Below, in pieces: positions 1 through 11,672 of a stretch of DNA of 64,000 nucleotides (the stretch's first letter is position 1; every line of letters begins with the position of its first letter). This DNA comes from Linanthus parryae (taxonomy: Eukaryota; Streptophyta; Magnoliopsida; Ericales; Polemoniaceae), in assembly GCA_023055425.1 (NCBI GenBank), contig JALGPY010000001.1:113875057-113939056 (forward strand). The letters run 5' to 3'. The notes beneath the pieces were generated by a model. It had not been told where the DNA came from. It ran no database searches and saw nothing but the letters and a program-made list of their open reading frames with translations. Position numbers and translations under genes: made by a program.

Positions 1-29
1 ACCGCAATTATCAGAACAATGGGGGTAAT
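1..29 (+). pseudogene. Ty3/gypsy gag C-terminus, left piece, split by copia A
   Basis: This Asn/Gly/Gln-rich reading continues directly into 25451 once copia element A and one copy of its GTAAT target duplication are ignored. The reading leads into a gag-protease junction typical of Ty3/gypsy chromovirus-type polyproteins. The short length limits certainty here; the case rests on continuity with the piece downstream of A. Confidence 0.55.
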
Positions 30-1452
30 TGTTGGAATAGATTCCCTAGAGGCAATCTAATATTTAGTACGAACATTCTTATTGGCTAAAATATTCATTT
101 ATTACATATTGTGATATTTAATATAATGAAGTCCTTAGATGAAATGTGTTGTTTATCTTAAATATCCCTAGTCCACTATATTGATTAAGAAGACGATCAA
201 ATATAGACTAGTATGTGGGTATATTGATATGGAGATATCAAGTCTAACACATGGGTACGCATTAGGAGTAATGGAATAATGGATTGACCCACAACGAGAA
301 GGATGTATTAGATTATGTTAAGTCACAATCGCTTCTCGTAGTGCTAATATAATTTCAATCCTTAGACTTGAAGTCACTGGATACTCTAGTAGTGAAATAT
401 TGTGCTTTGATGTTATCAAACGTTACACCGTAACTGGGTAATCATAAAGATAGCTATCGGGCATGATAGGAAGCAAGCTTAGAGATCGTAGTGATGTAGA
501 GAGGATTTGTCCCTCCCAGATAATGGGAAAAAATATCCACGGCCACTTGAGGGATGAGGCTTATTGAATGTCTAGCCAGACTCAGATAAATCAATATGGA
601 GATATTGATGTTATCTACTTGCATAAGCATATTCCCAGGATCGAGGAACTATGGATTGGATATATGAGTGTGACTATTTATGTATCGTGTTCAATCCGAA
701 TATGGAGACAAAGGGATAGTGCAATATGAGATATTGGGCACAAGAGGTTTGTTGGGATCACTGACTATTTCTATTAGTTGGGGGCATGGAGGTGTTGCTA
801 GACACCGCTCCATGTTAGTAATAAGTTACTACCAACTAAGTAGAAACCTATGGGGTCACACGTCAAATAGAGTAAAACTAAATTGGGGATTTAATTAATA
901 TGATTAATTAATAAGAAGGATCATTATGCAACACGTTGCAAACTTAGTAGGACTAATATGCAAGGAAGGGACTAATCCAAGTTCATATAGAACTAGGAGG
1001 GACCTTTATGTAGTTAACAAGGAGTTGTTGGACTATATAAAGGATGCTCTAGCTTCCTTCCCACGAATGTTAATGTTATTTGATATAACACAAGAGAGTG
1101 GGAGAGAGCAAAAGACAGAGAGCAAGACAAGCTAGAGCCGTCCTCCCCTAGCCGTCCGCCCCTTCCCGTCGGCACAAGAGAGGGCCGAAACCCTCTCTTC
1201 TTCCCTTTGGTTACTTGACTCCTTCTTCCCTCTTCCTCCGGTCCAAGCTAGCACTTGAGAAGGAAGAATCTAGATCTCACCTCTAGATGTGGATCAACCG
1301 TAGAGACGAGGGCAATATTCTTCGTGTGATCTCCCAAACCAAAAGGTATGTCCCTTATCATGTTATGATGTCTCTTCCTGTGATCCTTGGTGGGCTTTGA
1401 GTATCATTAAATTTTTGTTATTCCGATGCGTTACCTACGTCAAAACCCAACA
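30..1452 (+). repeat. 5' LTR of copia A
   Basis: The LTR starts TGTTGGAATAG and ends CCAACA immediately before the PBS. It matches 24017-25445 along its length with scattered substitutions and small indels, for example extra bases in the 3' copy near 25330. It contains a TATA box at 1034-1040 and a pyrimidine-rich downstream segment. The LTR start sequence (GGAATAGATTCCC) differs from that of B (GGAATGGATGCCC), so A belongs to a different subfamily. Confidence 0.93.
1034..1040 (+). promoter_or_regulatory. TATA box of copia A 5' LTR
   Basis: TATATAA lies in the context GGACTATATAAAGGA. The same context is found at the same place in every copia LTR of this window. It probably sets the U3/R boundary a few tens of bases downstream. 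Confidence 0.65.
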
Positions 1453-1470
1453 GTGGTATCAGAGCTACCG
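1453..1470 (+). other. Primer binding site of copia A (tRNA-iMet)
   Basis: The core TGGTATCAGAGC, directly after the LTR end, is the standard complement of the 3' end of plant initiator methionine tRNA. It primes minus-strand DNA synthesis. Confidence 0.9.
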
Positions 1471-3095
1471 GTCGTAGTGCATAACATGATTTTATGTGTT
1501 ACGATTTTAGTTTATACACCGTATTGTTATTATTACGCGAAAACTGAAAATAATTTACATAGTAGATGCAAATTGAATTTGATTCAATATAAACAAGATC
1601 TAATTTAACATTGGATGTTAGAATTCGTGAGTTTAATCACATAAGATTTGAATTATTGGGTTCTTGAAAAATTAGGGTTCATGGGCACATAGTTGAAAAG
1701 GAGTTTTCAATTATCGAAACAATTTTATGGAAACATCCATAATAGGAAACAACCAAACTTGGGCAACAAGAAAGAAGGGAAGGAGGCTAGGGCCGAAACC
1801 CTAGTCGCCCGCCCCCTTCCTACCGCGCCAAGAAAGGCCGCGGGTCACATAGGGCGGCCGGCCTTGGGCCGGGCCGAGTGGCGGGCGGCGGTCCTCCTAG
1901 GGGTTCGGGCCTTGAATGGCTTGGACCCCTTGGAGCGTTGTAACCTTTATTACCCAATTCAATTAAAATTCAACAAGCGCGTTAAAAATTGGTTTTAATT
2001 TTATTATGTGCTTTGTTGCATGGTGAATGGATATGGCCTAGATTGTGGATGTTTATTGCTTTGTGGTTTGGTTTACGGCCTGCGAGCTGATCAAATTAAT
2101 GTAATAATTAATTAGGTATTACGGACTGTGAGTCATCTTTTCTCCTCGACATGTGATGATTTAATATATTTATTCTAGATGTTAGGCTAGAATTAGAAAT
2201 ATTTAGATAATAGCCAAGATCATGGAGAAGAAGCCGGAGAATCAAAGAAGCCAAAAGACAAAGAAGACACCCCCTAGGCGCGCGGCTATGGTGGAGCACA
2301 TGGAGATGAGCTTGACACTTTACGGCAATTGGATATTATCATTGGCTTGATAATATCATAGTCTAGGGGCCATATCCATGCCACATGTTTTTTTATTTTG
2401 TGGATGTTTATTATTTGTGTCTTGTTATTCATGTTTGTGTGTATGGCAATACTAGCAAAACATTAACAAGATAATAATAAACAAAAGTTGGTCTTTTATT
2501 GTGGATTTACCAATCAAAATAAGTAGATCAAGTTGATTATATTAACCAAACAAATTAAGAAAAATTAAATCCCTCAATTAAATATTGTGTTTTGCCTTCT
2601 CTTGCCAAAACACCCTTCATGATCAAGGTTTATTAAAATTCGGGCTTGCCAAAGCAAGGCGATTTTAATTTACCATGATGTGTTGAGGACGACACACGCT
2701 AGTAATGTGTGTATGTTGAAGCAAGAGGTTGGACGCAACTGGGTAAGACTCAATTTGATTGATGAACCTAGAGGCATGACAATTAGGCGTTATCCGATTG
2801 ATAAAGAATAAAGAGTTATTCACGTAATTTGACCAAGAGTTGCATGGGATGCAATTGGAATGGTTCCTACCTAAATAACCTATTCGTGGGTGACTTGCCA
2901 AAGCAAGCTCAAGAAGAAGTGAAAAAGGGATCTTGGACCTACTAGAAAATATAATGATATTTTCCGCATTAATGGTGAGGGCTATTAATCCGAGAAAAAC
3001 AGTGGGAGTTGTATTTGATGATCTAGCCATTGTTGAATATAGTTAAATTGTTCAAAATACTAAAATTGCACATTTATCGTTTTGTAGAATTCCAA
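1471..3095 (+). other. Untranslated leader of copia A
   Basis: About 1.6 kb separates the PBS from the gag start. Clear counterparts in B (15720-17393) and C (11673-13314) include a GC-rich block (about 1790-1930) and a conserved block before gag (about 2870-3022). The perfect hairpin sequence CTTGCCAAAGCAAG occurs at 2645-2658 and 2894-2907. No conserved reading frame is seen. By analogy with BARE-type elements such leaders carry packaging and dimerisation signals, which is an inference here. Confidence 0.7.
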
Positions 3096-3890
3096 ATGAC
3101 AAACAACAACGCATCGACTTCATCCCTACGATTTGTCCTTGAGAAGGATAAACTGTCTGGAACAAATTTCCTTGACAGGTACAGAAACTTAAGGATTGTC
3201 CTTAAGCAAGAAAAGAAGTTGTACGTCTTGGACACTCCAATTTCAGCCCCACCACAAGATGAGTCTGTTCTAGCGGATGTGAGGCCACGTCACGAACATA
3301 TTGATGATTCTAATGACGTGACTTGCCTCATGCTTTGCACCATGACTCGTGAGCTTCAGAAGCAGCACGAGAATATGGAAGCCTATGATATGATCATACA
3401 CTTGAAAAAATTGTTTCAGGAACAGGAAAGGCATGAGCGCTATGAGGTGTCTAAAGCATTGTTCAAGAGTAGTCTTGCAGAGGGGAATCCAGTAGGTCCT
3501 CATGTACTCCGAATGATCGGGTACATTGAGAACCTTGAGAGACTAGGATTCCCATTTGGCCAAGATTTCGCAACTGATCTTGTCTTGCAATCGTTTCCTG
3601 ACAGTTATAATCAGTTCATCATGAACTATAATATGAACGAGATCAGTAAGACTCTGCCAGACTTGTTGAACATGCTAAAGACAGCGGAACAGAGCATCAA
3701 TAAATGCAAGGGAAAGACCATAATGATGGTGCATAGGAAGAAGGGCAAAGGAGTTTCATCTACTTCCAAAGGAAAGAGCAAGAAATTTGCGAAATCCAAA
3801 GAAGCCCTAAAGCCTGGTGGAGGCGTGGCTAAAGGTGAATGTCACTACTGCAGCCAGCCGGGTCACTGGAGGAGGAATTGCCCTAAATAA
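3096..3890 (+). CDS. gag: Gag of copia A
   Basis: This is a 264-residue Gag, the structural protein that coats the retrotransposon RNA. Residues 1-50 include the LSGTNFLDRYRNLRIVLKQ motif typical of plant copia Gag (UBN2/Retrotran_gag_2 type). A long helical middle follows, then a basic Lys-rich tract at about 205-240, and a C-terminal zinc knuckle with intact CX2CX4HX4C (CHYCSQPGHWRRNC). The start at 3096 aligns with the gag starts of B and C; an in-frame ATG at 3030 would add 22 residues. The frame is open. It ends at a TAA five bases after the last zinc-knuckle Cys codon, and pol would otherwise continue in the same frame. Confidence 0.85.
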   Translation: MTNNNASTSSLRFVLEKDKLSGTNFLDRYRNLRIVLKQEKKLYVLDTPISAPPQDESVLADVRPRHEHIDDSNDVTCLMLCTMTRELQKQHENMEAYDMIIHLKKLFQEQERHERYEVSKALFKSSLAEGNPVGPHVLRMIGYIENLERLGFPFGQDFATDLVLQSFPDSYNQFIMNYNMNEISKTLPDLLNMLKTAEQSINKCKGKTIMMVHRKKGKGVSSTSKGKSKKFAKSKEALKPGGGVAKGECHYCSQPGHWRRNCPK

Positions 3891-5799
3891 CTGGAGGATA
3901 AGAAGCTTGGAATAGTGATTCCACCACCACCAGGTATTTATGTTATATACGTCAATATTTCTATTTCTTCATCTTGGGTATTGGATACTGGATGTGGTTC
4001 TCACATTTGCCGAAATGTGCAGGATTTGAAAAGAAGTAGAAGATTGGCTAAATGGGAGATAGATCTGCGCGTCGGGAATGGAGCAAAAGTTGTTGCATTA
4101 GCTTTAGGCGTTTATGAGCTATCTTTGCCTTCTGGACTTATTTTAGAATTAGATAATTGCTTTTATGTTCCTGCTATGAGTAGAAACATTATTTTCGTTT
4201 CTTGTTTGGACGAGAAGGGTTTTTCTATTTCAATAAAGGACAAGTGTTGCTCCATTTATTTTGAGAGTATGCACTATTGTAGTGCGCATTTGTCTAATGG
4301 ATTGTATATCCTTGATCTAAATAGTCCAATCTATAACATAAATATTAAAAGGATTAAAACTAATGATTTAAATCCTACATATCTATGGCATTGTCGTTTA
4401 GGCCATATAAATGAGAAACGCATATCTAGACTCCATAAGGATGGACTTCTAGACTCATTTGATTTGGAATCATATGAGACATGTGAGCAAAGTCCCTTTC
4501 AATAAGAAAGGTGAGAGGACTAGTGAGTTATTGGCACTCATACATATGGATGTATGCGGGCCATTCCCAACGCTTGCCAGAGGTGGTTACACCTACTTCA
4601 TCATGTTTACTGATGATTTCAGTAGATATGGATTTGTATACCTTATGAAGACCAAATTTTAATCCTTTGAATTGTTCAAGGAATTCAAGAATGAAGTAGA
4701 GAAGAAAGTTCGTAAAAGTATTAAAGCTCTACGATCGGATCGTGGAGGAGAATACTTAAGCCAAGAGTTTGATGAGTATCTTAGAGAGTGTGGGATTGTA
4801 TCCCACCTCACTCCACCCGAAACGCCACAATGGAATGGCGTGTCCGAGAGGAGTAATGGCACACTATTAGATATGGTACGATCTATGATGTCTCAAACGG
4901 ATCTTCCGATATCATTTTGGGGACATGCTCTAATGACGGCAGCTTTAACCATTAACCGTGTTTCATCCAAATTAGTCATGAAGACACCATATGAGATATG
5001 GACTGGGAAGCGTCCCGTAGTGTCGTTTATGAAGGTTTGGGGCTGCGACGTCTATGTAAAACGTTTACAAACAGACAAGCTCGGGCCCAAAGCGGATTGT
5101 GTAAATTTGTGGGATATCCTAAGGAAACTAAAGGATATTATTTCTACAATCCCACCGAGAATAAAGTGTTTGTTGCTCGGACCGGCGTGTTTCTAGAAAG
5201 AGAGTTTGTTTGTAAAGAAGCAAGTGGGAGGGCTGTAGAACTTGAAGAAATTAAAGAACCACAAATCACTGAACCGATAATGGAACATGAGCAGGAACCG
5301 CAAGTTGTTGTGGAGGAACCTGTTCAGGTAACACAGGAATTCCGTAGATCAGGAAGAGTGCGTCATGAGCTAGAGAGGTACGGACTTCTCGTGACTGAGC
5401 CCCATGATGTACCACTCATGGATGATGAGCCTGGAACCTACGGGGAAGCCATGAAAGGCCCAGACTCTAAGAAGTGGTTAGAAGCCATGAGATCCGAGAT
5501 GGATTCCATGTACACCAACAAAGTAAGTACTTTGGTGGAACCACCCGAAGGGGCTCGTCCCATAGGGTGCAAGTGGGTCTTCAATAAGAAGACCGACATG
5601 GATGGCAAGGTAGTTTCCTATAAAGGGCGATTGGTAGCCAAAGGGTATAGACAGATTCATGGTATTGACTATGATGAGACCTTTTCTCCAGTCGCCATGA
5701 CTAAATCCATTCGAATCCAACTTGCTATTGCAGCATACTACGACTATGAGATTTGGCAGATGGATGTCAAAATAGCGTTCCTTTATGGGAACCTCCTCG
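3891..5799 (+). pseudogene. pol: Pol of copia A, first part (protease, integrase, start of RT)
   Basis: The part follows gag in frame after the TAA. It shows aspartic protease (WVLDTGCGSHIC), the integrase HHCC start (HCRLGHINEKR), the integrase core (DVCGP, FTDDFSRYG, SDRGGEY) and the start of RT (WVFNKKTDMDG, QMDVKIAF). Damage includes a deletion of about 22 bases at 4486 that removes the second Cys of the integrase zinc finger, a TAA at 4660, and a frameshift near 5094. The coding line is cut at 5799 by element B and resumes at 22798. Integrase and RT activity from this copy is not possible. Confidence 0.88.
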
Positions 5800-6279
5800 T
5801 GTTGGAATGGATGCCCTAGAGGCAATCTAGTTTAGTATGAATTTATTTGTGGCTAGAGAATTCATTTATTATTTATTGGATATTTAATATAATGAATTCC
5901 TTAGATTTACAATTGTGTTGTTTATCTTAAATATCCCTAGTCCAGTATAATGATTAACAGGACAATCATCTATAGACTAGTATGGGGTTGGATTGATATG
6001 GAGATATCATGATCTGACACATATGTGTGCATTAAGGGTAATGACGCACTGGATTGACCCATCTCCGAGAAGGCTACATACACGTTATGATAAGTCACAA
6101 GCGCATCTCGCGATGCAACGGTATTGTCATCCTTAGACTTGAAGTCGCTAGATATTCTAGTTGTGGATTATTGTGATTTTGGTAGCGTTAAACGCTACAC
6201 CATAACTGGGTAGTTATAAAGGCGTGTACCGGATACAATAAGAATCAAGCTTAGAGATCGTAGTGTACGTAGATAGAAT
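5800..6279 (+). repeat. 5' LTR of copia B, left segment
   Basis: The segment matches 21359 onwards, the start of the B 3' LTR. It stops at AGAAT (6275-6279), the target duplication of element C, and resumes at 14757. The two segments together total about 1430 bases, equal to the 3' LTR. Confidence 0.9.
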
Positions 6280-7706
6280 TGTTGGGTTTTGAATCATGGA
6301 TGCGCAACGGAAACAAAATTAACCATGCAAAACCCTCCAAGGATCACAAGTCAAGAGACATAACGATGGTAAAGGAAGAAATCAATAACACACCTTAGGG
6401 TTCTCCTTTGATGACTTCAAACGCGAATTGTGTCACGTTCTCTATGGTTGATCCACGCTTAGAGTTGATTCCTAGATCTCCCACTCCTTGGTGCTAGTCT
6501 GGAAAGAGGAAGAGGGAGAAGAATCACGCAAAATGAGACGAACCAAAGGAGGTTCGGCCTCCTTTGGGGCCGACGGGGACGGGGCGGCGAGCTAGGGGGC
6601 GGTCGGCTCCTTAGCTTGTTGCTCTCTCTCCTTTTGTTCTCTCCCACTCTTGTTATGTTCAATTATGAGCATAAGTCGTGGGAAGGAAGGAAGGAAGGAA
6701 GGTCCTTTATATAGTCCAACAACTCCTTGCTAACTACCTAAAGGACTTATTCTAGTCCTACTAGAATTCAATTTAGTCCCTTCCTTGCAAATTAGTCCCT
6801 ACTAAGTTTGCAAGATTTTGCAAAGTGATCCTTCTAATTAATTAGTCCAATTAATTAATTCCCAAATCTAGTTCAACTCTATATAGCGTGTGACCCCGTA
6901 GGTTCTATCTAGTTGGTAGCAACTATTTGCTAATATGGAGCGGTCTCTAGCAAAACATCCATTCTAGCCAACTAATAGAATAGTCATCTTGACAACCTTT
7001 GTACAAGTAATTGTCTCATCCCTTTGTCTCTATATCCGGATTGGAAACGAGACATACAAGTCACACACGTATATCCAATCCATAGTTTCTCGATCCATGG
7101 GAATAGCCTTATTCGTGCAAATAACATCAATATCCCATATTGATTTATTTGAGTCTGGCCAGACATTCTATAAGCACTATCCCTCGAGTGGCCTAGGATA
7201 TTTGCTCCCGTTATGTGGGAGGGACGAATTCTATCTACGTCCACCATGATATTTAAGCTTGCTTCTTATTGTATCCAGTACACGCTTTTATAACTACCTA
7301 GTTACGGTGTAGCGTTTAACGCTACCAAAATCACAATAATCCGCAACTAGAATATCTAGTGACTTCAAGTCTAAGGATGAAAATACCATTGCACCGCGAG
7401 AAGCGCTTGTGACTCAACATAACGTGTATGTAGCCTTCTCGGAGATGGGTCAATCCAGTGTGACATTACCCCTAATGCACACCTATGTGTTGGATCATGA
7501 TATATCCATATCAGTCCAACCCCATACTAGTCTATAGATGATTGTCCCATTAATCATTATACTGGACTAGGGATATTTAAGATAAACAACACAATTGTAA
7601 ATCTAAGGACTTAATTATATTAAATATCCAATAAATAATAAATGAATTTCTAGCCACAAATAAATTCATACTAAACTAGATTGCCTCTAGGGCATCTATT
7701 CCAACA
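6280..7706 (-). repeat. 3' LTR of copia C
   Basis: On the plus strand it reads TGTTGGGTTTTGAATC to CTATTCCAACA. It pairs with 13328-14751 (1427 and 1424 bases). A reverse-strand TATA (TTTATATA) lies at 6706-6713. A short GGAA-type run near 6683-6702 is longer here than in the other LTR. Confidence 0.92.
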
Positions 7707-7717
7707 GTCTCCCACTT
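7707..7717 (-). other. Polypurine tract of copia C
   Basis: The minus strand reads AAGTGGGAGAC directly before the 3' LTR. The identical tract precedes the 3' LTRs of A, B and D, so it is the plus-strand primer site. Confidence 0.8.
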
Positions 7718-7720
7718 GCA

Positions 7721-10700
7721 CTAGAGCCAATCTGGCGCATCTCGTATGCCCATACTCCTAGTGTGCCCTTCATGCTTCCACTGCGTGAGCGGCTTTGTAA
7801 GCGGGTCTGACAGATTATCATCTGTAGGAATCTTGCATATCCGAACGTCTCCTCCATCGATAATATCTCGAATCAGATGAAACTTCCTGAGCACGTGCTT
7901 GGACTTCTGGTGCAACCTGGGTTCCTTCGATTGCGCGATTGCCCCAGTGTTGTCACAGTACAACTCGACTGGATCCGCAATGCTAGGAACCACACCAAGT
8001 TCAGAAACAAACTTTCTGATCCAAACAGCTTCCTTTGCTGCGCCATTTGCAGCAATGTACTCAGCCTCTGTTGTAGAATCAGCTACCGTCTCTTGCTTGG
8101 AACTCTTCCAGCTCACCGCTGCTCCATTCAGGAAAAACACATATCCCGAATGTGATCTAAAGTCATCTCTGTCGGTTTGGAAGCTTGCATCAGTGTAACC
8201 CCTTACACGCAACTCTTCCTCACCGCCAAATATCAAGAAAGCATCCTTAGTTCTTATCAAGTACTTTAGGATATTCTTGACTGCAATCCAGTGACTATCA
8301 CCCGGATTGGATTGGTATCTGCTTGTCATACTCAAGGCATATGACACATCTGGTCTAGTACATAACATGGCGTACATGATAGATCCTATGGCCGAGGCAT
8401 AGGGTATTCTACTCATGCGTTCCTTCTCAATCTCATTGGAAGGACAACCACTCTTCGAAAGAGTGATTCCATGTGACATGGGCAAGAATCCCTTCTTGGA
8501 ATCTTGCATGTTGAATCGTTTCAACACCTTGTCAATATATGTACTTTGACTTAGGCCTAGCAACCTCTTAGACCTATCTCTATAGATCTTTATACCGAGT
8601 ATATAGGCTGCTTCCCCTAAGTCCTTCATTGAGAAACACTTCCCTAGCCAATCTTTAACAGATTGTAGCATGGGAACGTCGTTTCCAATGAGTAGTATGT
8701 CATCTACATACAAGACCAGAAAAGCTACAGAGCTCCCACTAACCTTCTTGTAGACACAAGACTCGTCTTCTTTTATGATGAAGCCAAACTCTCTGACTAC
8801 TTCATTAAAACGTCGATTCCAACTCCTAGAAGCTTGCTTCAATCCATAAATGGATCGTTGCAGCTTACAGACTTTGCTGGCTTGCTTTGGATCCTCAAAA
8901 CCCTCCGGCTGTATCATATACACATCCTCGAGGAGATTCCCATAAAGGAATGCTGTTTTGACATCCATCTGCCAAATCTCATAGTCGTGGTATGCTGCAA
9001 TCGCAAGTAGGATTCGGATGGATTTGGTCATAGCGACAGGTGAAAAGGTTTCATCATAGTCAATACCATGAATCTGTCTGAATCCTTTAGCCACCAATCG
9101 GCCCTTATAGGTAATTACATTACCATCCATGTCGATCTTCTTCTTGAAGACCCATTTTCACCCTATGGGGCGCGCCCCTCCGGGTGGTTCCCCCAAAGTC
9201 CATACTTTGTTGGTATACATGGATTCCATCTCGGATCTCATGGCTTCTAGCCACTTCTGAGAGTCTGGGCCATTCATTGCCTCCTCATAGGTATTAGGCT
9301 CATCATCTATGAGCATCGTGTCACCGGAATCGGTCACGAGAAGTCCATACCTCTCGGGTTCCTGGCGCACTCTACTAGGTCTACGAAGCTCTTGTGTTAC
9401 CTGAACAGGTTGCTCCACAACCGTTTGTGGTTCCTGTTCATGTTCCATAATCGGTTCAGTGATTTGTGGTTCTTGAAATTCTTCAAGTTCTACAGCCCTC
9501 CCACTTGCTTCTTTAGAGACAAACTCTCTTTCTAGAAACACGCCGGTCCGAGCAACAAACACTTTGTTCTCGGTTCGATTGTAGAAGTAGTATCCCTTAG
9601 TTTCCTTAGGGTACCCCACAAATTTGCACTTATCCGATTTTGGCCCTAGCTTGTCTGATTGTAAAGTTTTTACATAGACATCGCAGCCCCAAATCCTCAT
9701 GAACGACAGTGTGGGACGCCTCCCACTCCACATCTCATATGGTGTCTTCATGACTGATTTAGATGGAACACGGTTAATGGTGAAAGCTGCACTTAATAGA
9801 GCGTAGCCCCAAAATGACAATGGAAGATCGGTTTGACACATCATAGACCGAACCATATCCAATAGGGTTCGATTCCTCCTCTGGGACACGCCATTCCATT
9901 GTGGCGTTCCGGGTGGAGTGAGTTGGGACACGATCCCACACTCTCTAAGATAGTTGTCAAACTCTTGGCTTAAGTATTCTCCTCCACGATCCGATCGTAG
10001 AGCTTTGATACTCTTGCCAAGTTGCTTCTCTACTTCATTCTTGAATTCTTTGAACACTTCAAAGGATTCGGATTTTGCCCTCATAAGGTACATAAATCCA
10101 TATCTACTGTAATCATCAGTAAATGTAATGAAGTAGACATAACCACCCCTGGCAGGCGTGGCAAATGGCCCACACACATCAGTATGTATGAGCGCCAATT
10201 GCTCACTAGTCCTCTCACCTTTCTTATTGAAAGGGGACTTTGTTATTTTTCCCAATAAACAAGCTTCACATGTCTCATATGATTCAAAATCAAATGAGTC
10301 TAGTAATCCATCTTTATGGAGTCTAGATACACGTTTCTCATTTATGTGGCCTAAACGACAGTGCCATAAATAAGCTGGATTTAAATCATTTATTTTAATC
10401 TGCTTGGTATTAATGTTGTAGACAGGATTGCTTAGATCAAGGACATATAGTCCATTAAATAATTGCGCACTAAAATAGTGAATATTATTCAAATAAAAGG
10501 AACAACAATTGTTCTTTATTGAAATAATAAAACCATCCTTGTCTAAACAAGAAATAGAAATAATGTTTCTGCTCATAGCAGGCAGAAAATAGCAATTATT
10601 TAATTCTAAAACTAATCCTGAAGGCAGAGATAGCTCGCACACGCCTATGGCCAACGCAGCAACCTTTGCTCCATTCCCAACGCGCAAATCTACCTCTTCT

Positions 10701-10894
10701 TTAGCCAATCTTCTACTTCTCTTTAGATCCTGCATATTTCGACAAATATGAGATCCACATCTAGTATCAAATACCCACGATGTAGAGACAGTTAAGTTGA
10801 CATCTACAACAAAAATACCTGGTGGTGGTGGAATCACTATTCCAAGCCTCTTGTCCTCCAAATATTTTGGGCAGTTCCTCCTCCAGTGTCCAGG
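7721..10894 (-). pseudogene. pol: Pol of copia C (protease-integrase-RT-RNase H), one recognised nonsense codon
   Basis: This is a single line of about 1058 codons in the gag frame just after the TAG at 10895-10897. Domains in order are aspartic protease (D-T-R-CGSH; the usual Asp-Thr-Gly has become Asp-Thr-Arg), the integrase HHCC finger (HCRLGH, CEAC), the integrase core (DVCGP, FTDDYSRYG, SDRGGEY), RT (KWVFKKKID, DETFSPVAM, YVDDILL) and RNase H ([21 protein letters not shown]). A TGA at about 9158-9160 replaces the Cys codon in the GCKWVF motif. The frame continues unchanged after it, so this is a substitution. The Gly to Arg change at the protease active site would also be disabling. Confidence 0.88.
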
Positions 10895-11672
10895 CTATTT
10901 GCAGTAGTGACACTCACCTTTAGTCACACCTTTGGCAATGCCACCAACAGGCTTAAGGGCAGGTGCCTTGGACTTGGCAACTGACTTGCCTTTTCCCTTG
11001 GAGGATGAGGCCAACCTTTTGCCCTTTCCTTTCCGCACCATCATAATGGCCTTGCCCTTACCCTTGTTGATGCTCTGTTCAGCTGTCCTCAACATATTGA
11101 GTAAATCTGGCAGTGGTTTCACGATCTCGTTAATGTTATAGTTCATGATGAACTGTCCATAACTCTCGGGCAACGATTGCAACACGAGATCAGTTGCCAA
11201 CTCTTGGCCGACCGGGAACCCCAGTCGGGCAAGATTCTCCAAGTACCCGATCATACGGAGTTCATGGGGTCCCACCGGGTTCCCTTCTGCCAGATGACAC
11301 TTGAACAGTGTCTTAGAGACCTCATACCTCTCTACCCTTGCCTGCTCTTGGAAGAGCTGCTTCAGATGCTCGATCATATCGACATCATTCATGTCTTCGT
11401 GTTGCTTCTGAAGCTCAGAAGTCATGGTGCATAGCATAAGGCAGGCCGCATCATTAGCGTCATCAACACGCTTTTTGATACGCCTTTAGGGCAGCAGGTG
11501 TTTGGTTCTCTGGACCTTCTGGAACATGCTCCTCTATTGCGTACAATTTCTTCTCTTGCTTGAGAACAATTCTCAAGTTTCTGTACCAATCAAGGATGTT
11601 GGTTCCAGAGAGCTTGTCCTTCTCAAGGACAGATCGTAGGGAATGTTGTGAACTCGATGAGTTGTTTGCCAT
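10895..11672 (-). pseudogene. gag: Gag of copia C, with a 1-base frameshift and TAG in the zinc knuckle
   Basis: The start at 11672 (MANNSSSSQ) matches B. The gag motif NILDWYRNLRIVLKQ, the helical middle and the Lys-rich tail are all present. An A run (plus-strand T run at 11472-11476) has one extra base compared with B, which shifts the frame after the AYQK motif. The total length of 778 bases against 777 in B agrees with one insertion. The frame ends at TAG (10895-10897) inside the zinc knuckle, after CHYCK and before PGHWRRNC. B has the same TAG at the same codon. Confidence 0.86.

Noticed and set aside
2665..3030. 121-residue minus-strand frame in the copia A leader
   Set aside because: The counterpart in B and C is shorter and diverged (17071-17328, 11735-11995) and has no domain, so it is treated as a by-product of the conserved leader. 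A genome-wide test of codon conservation would settle it.
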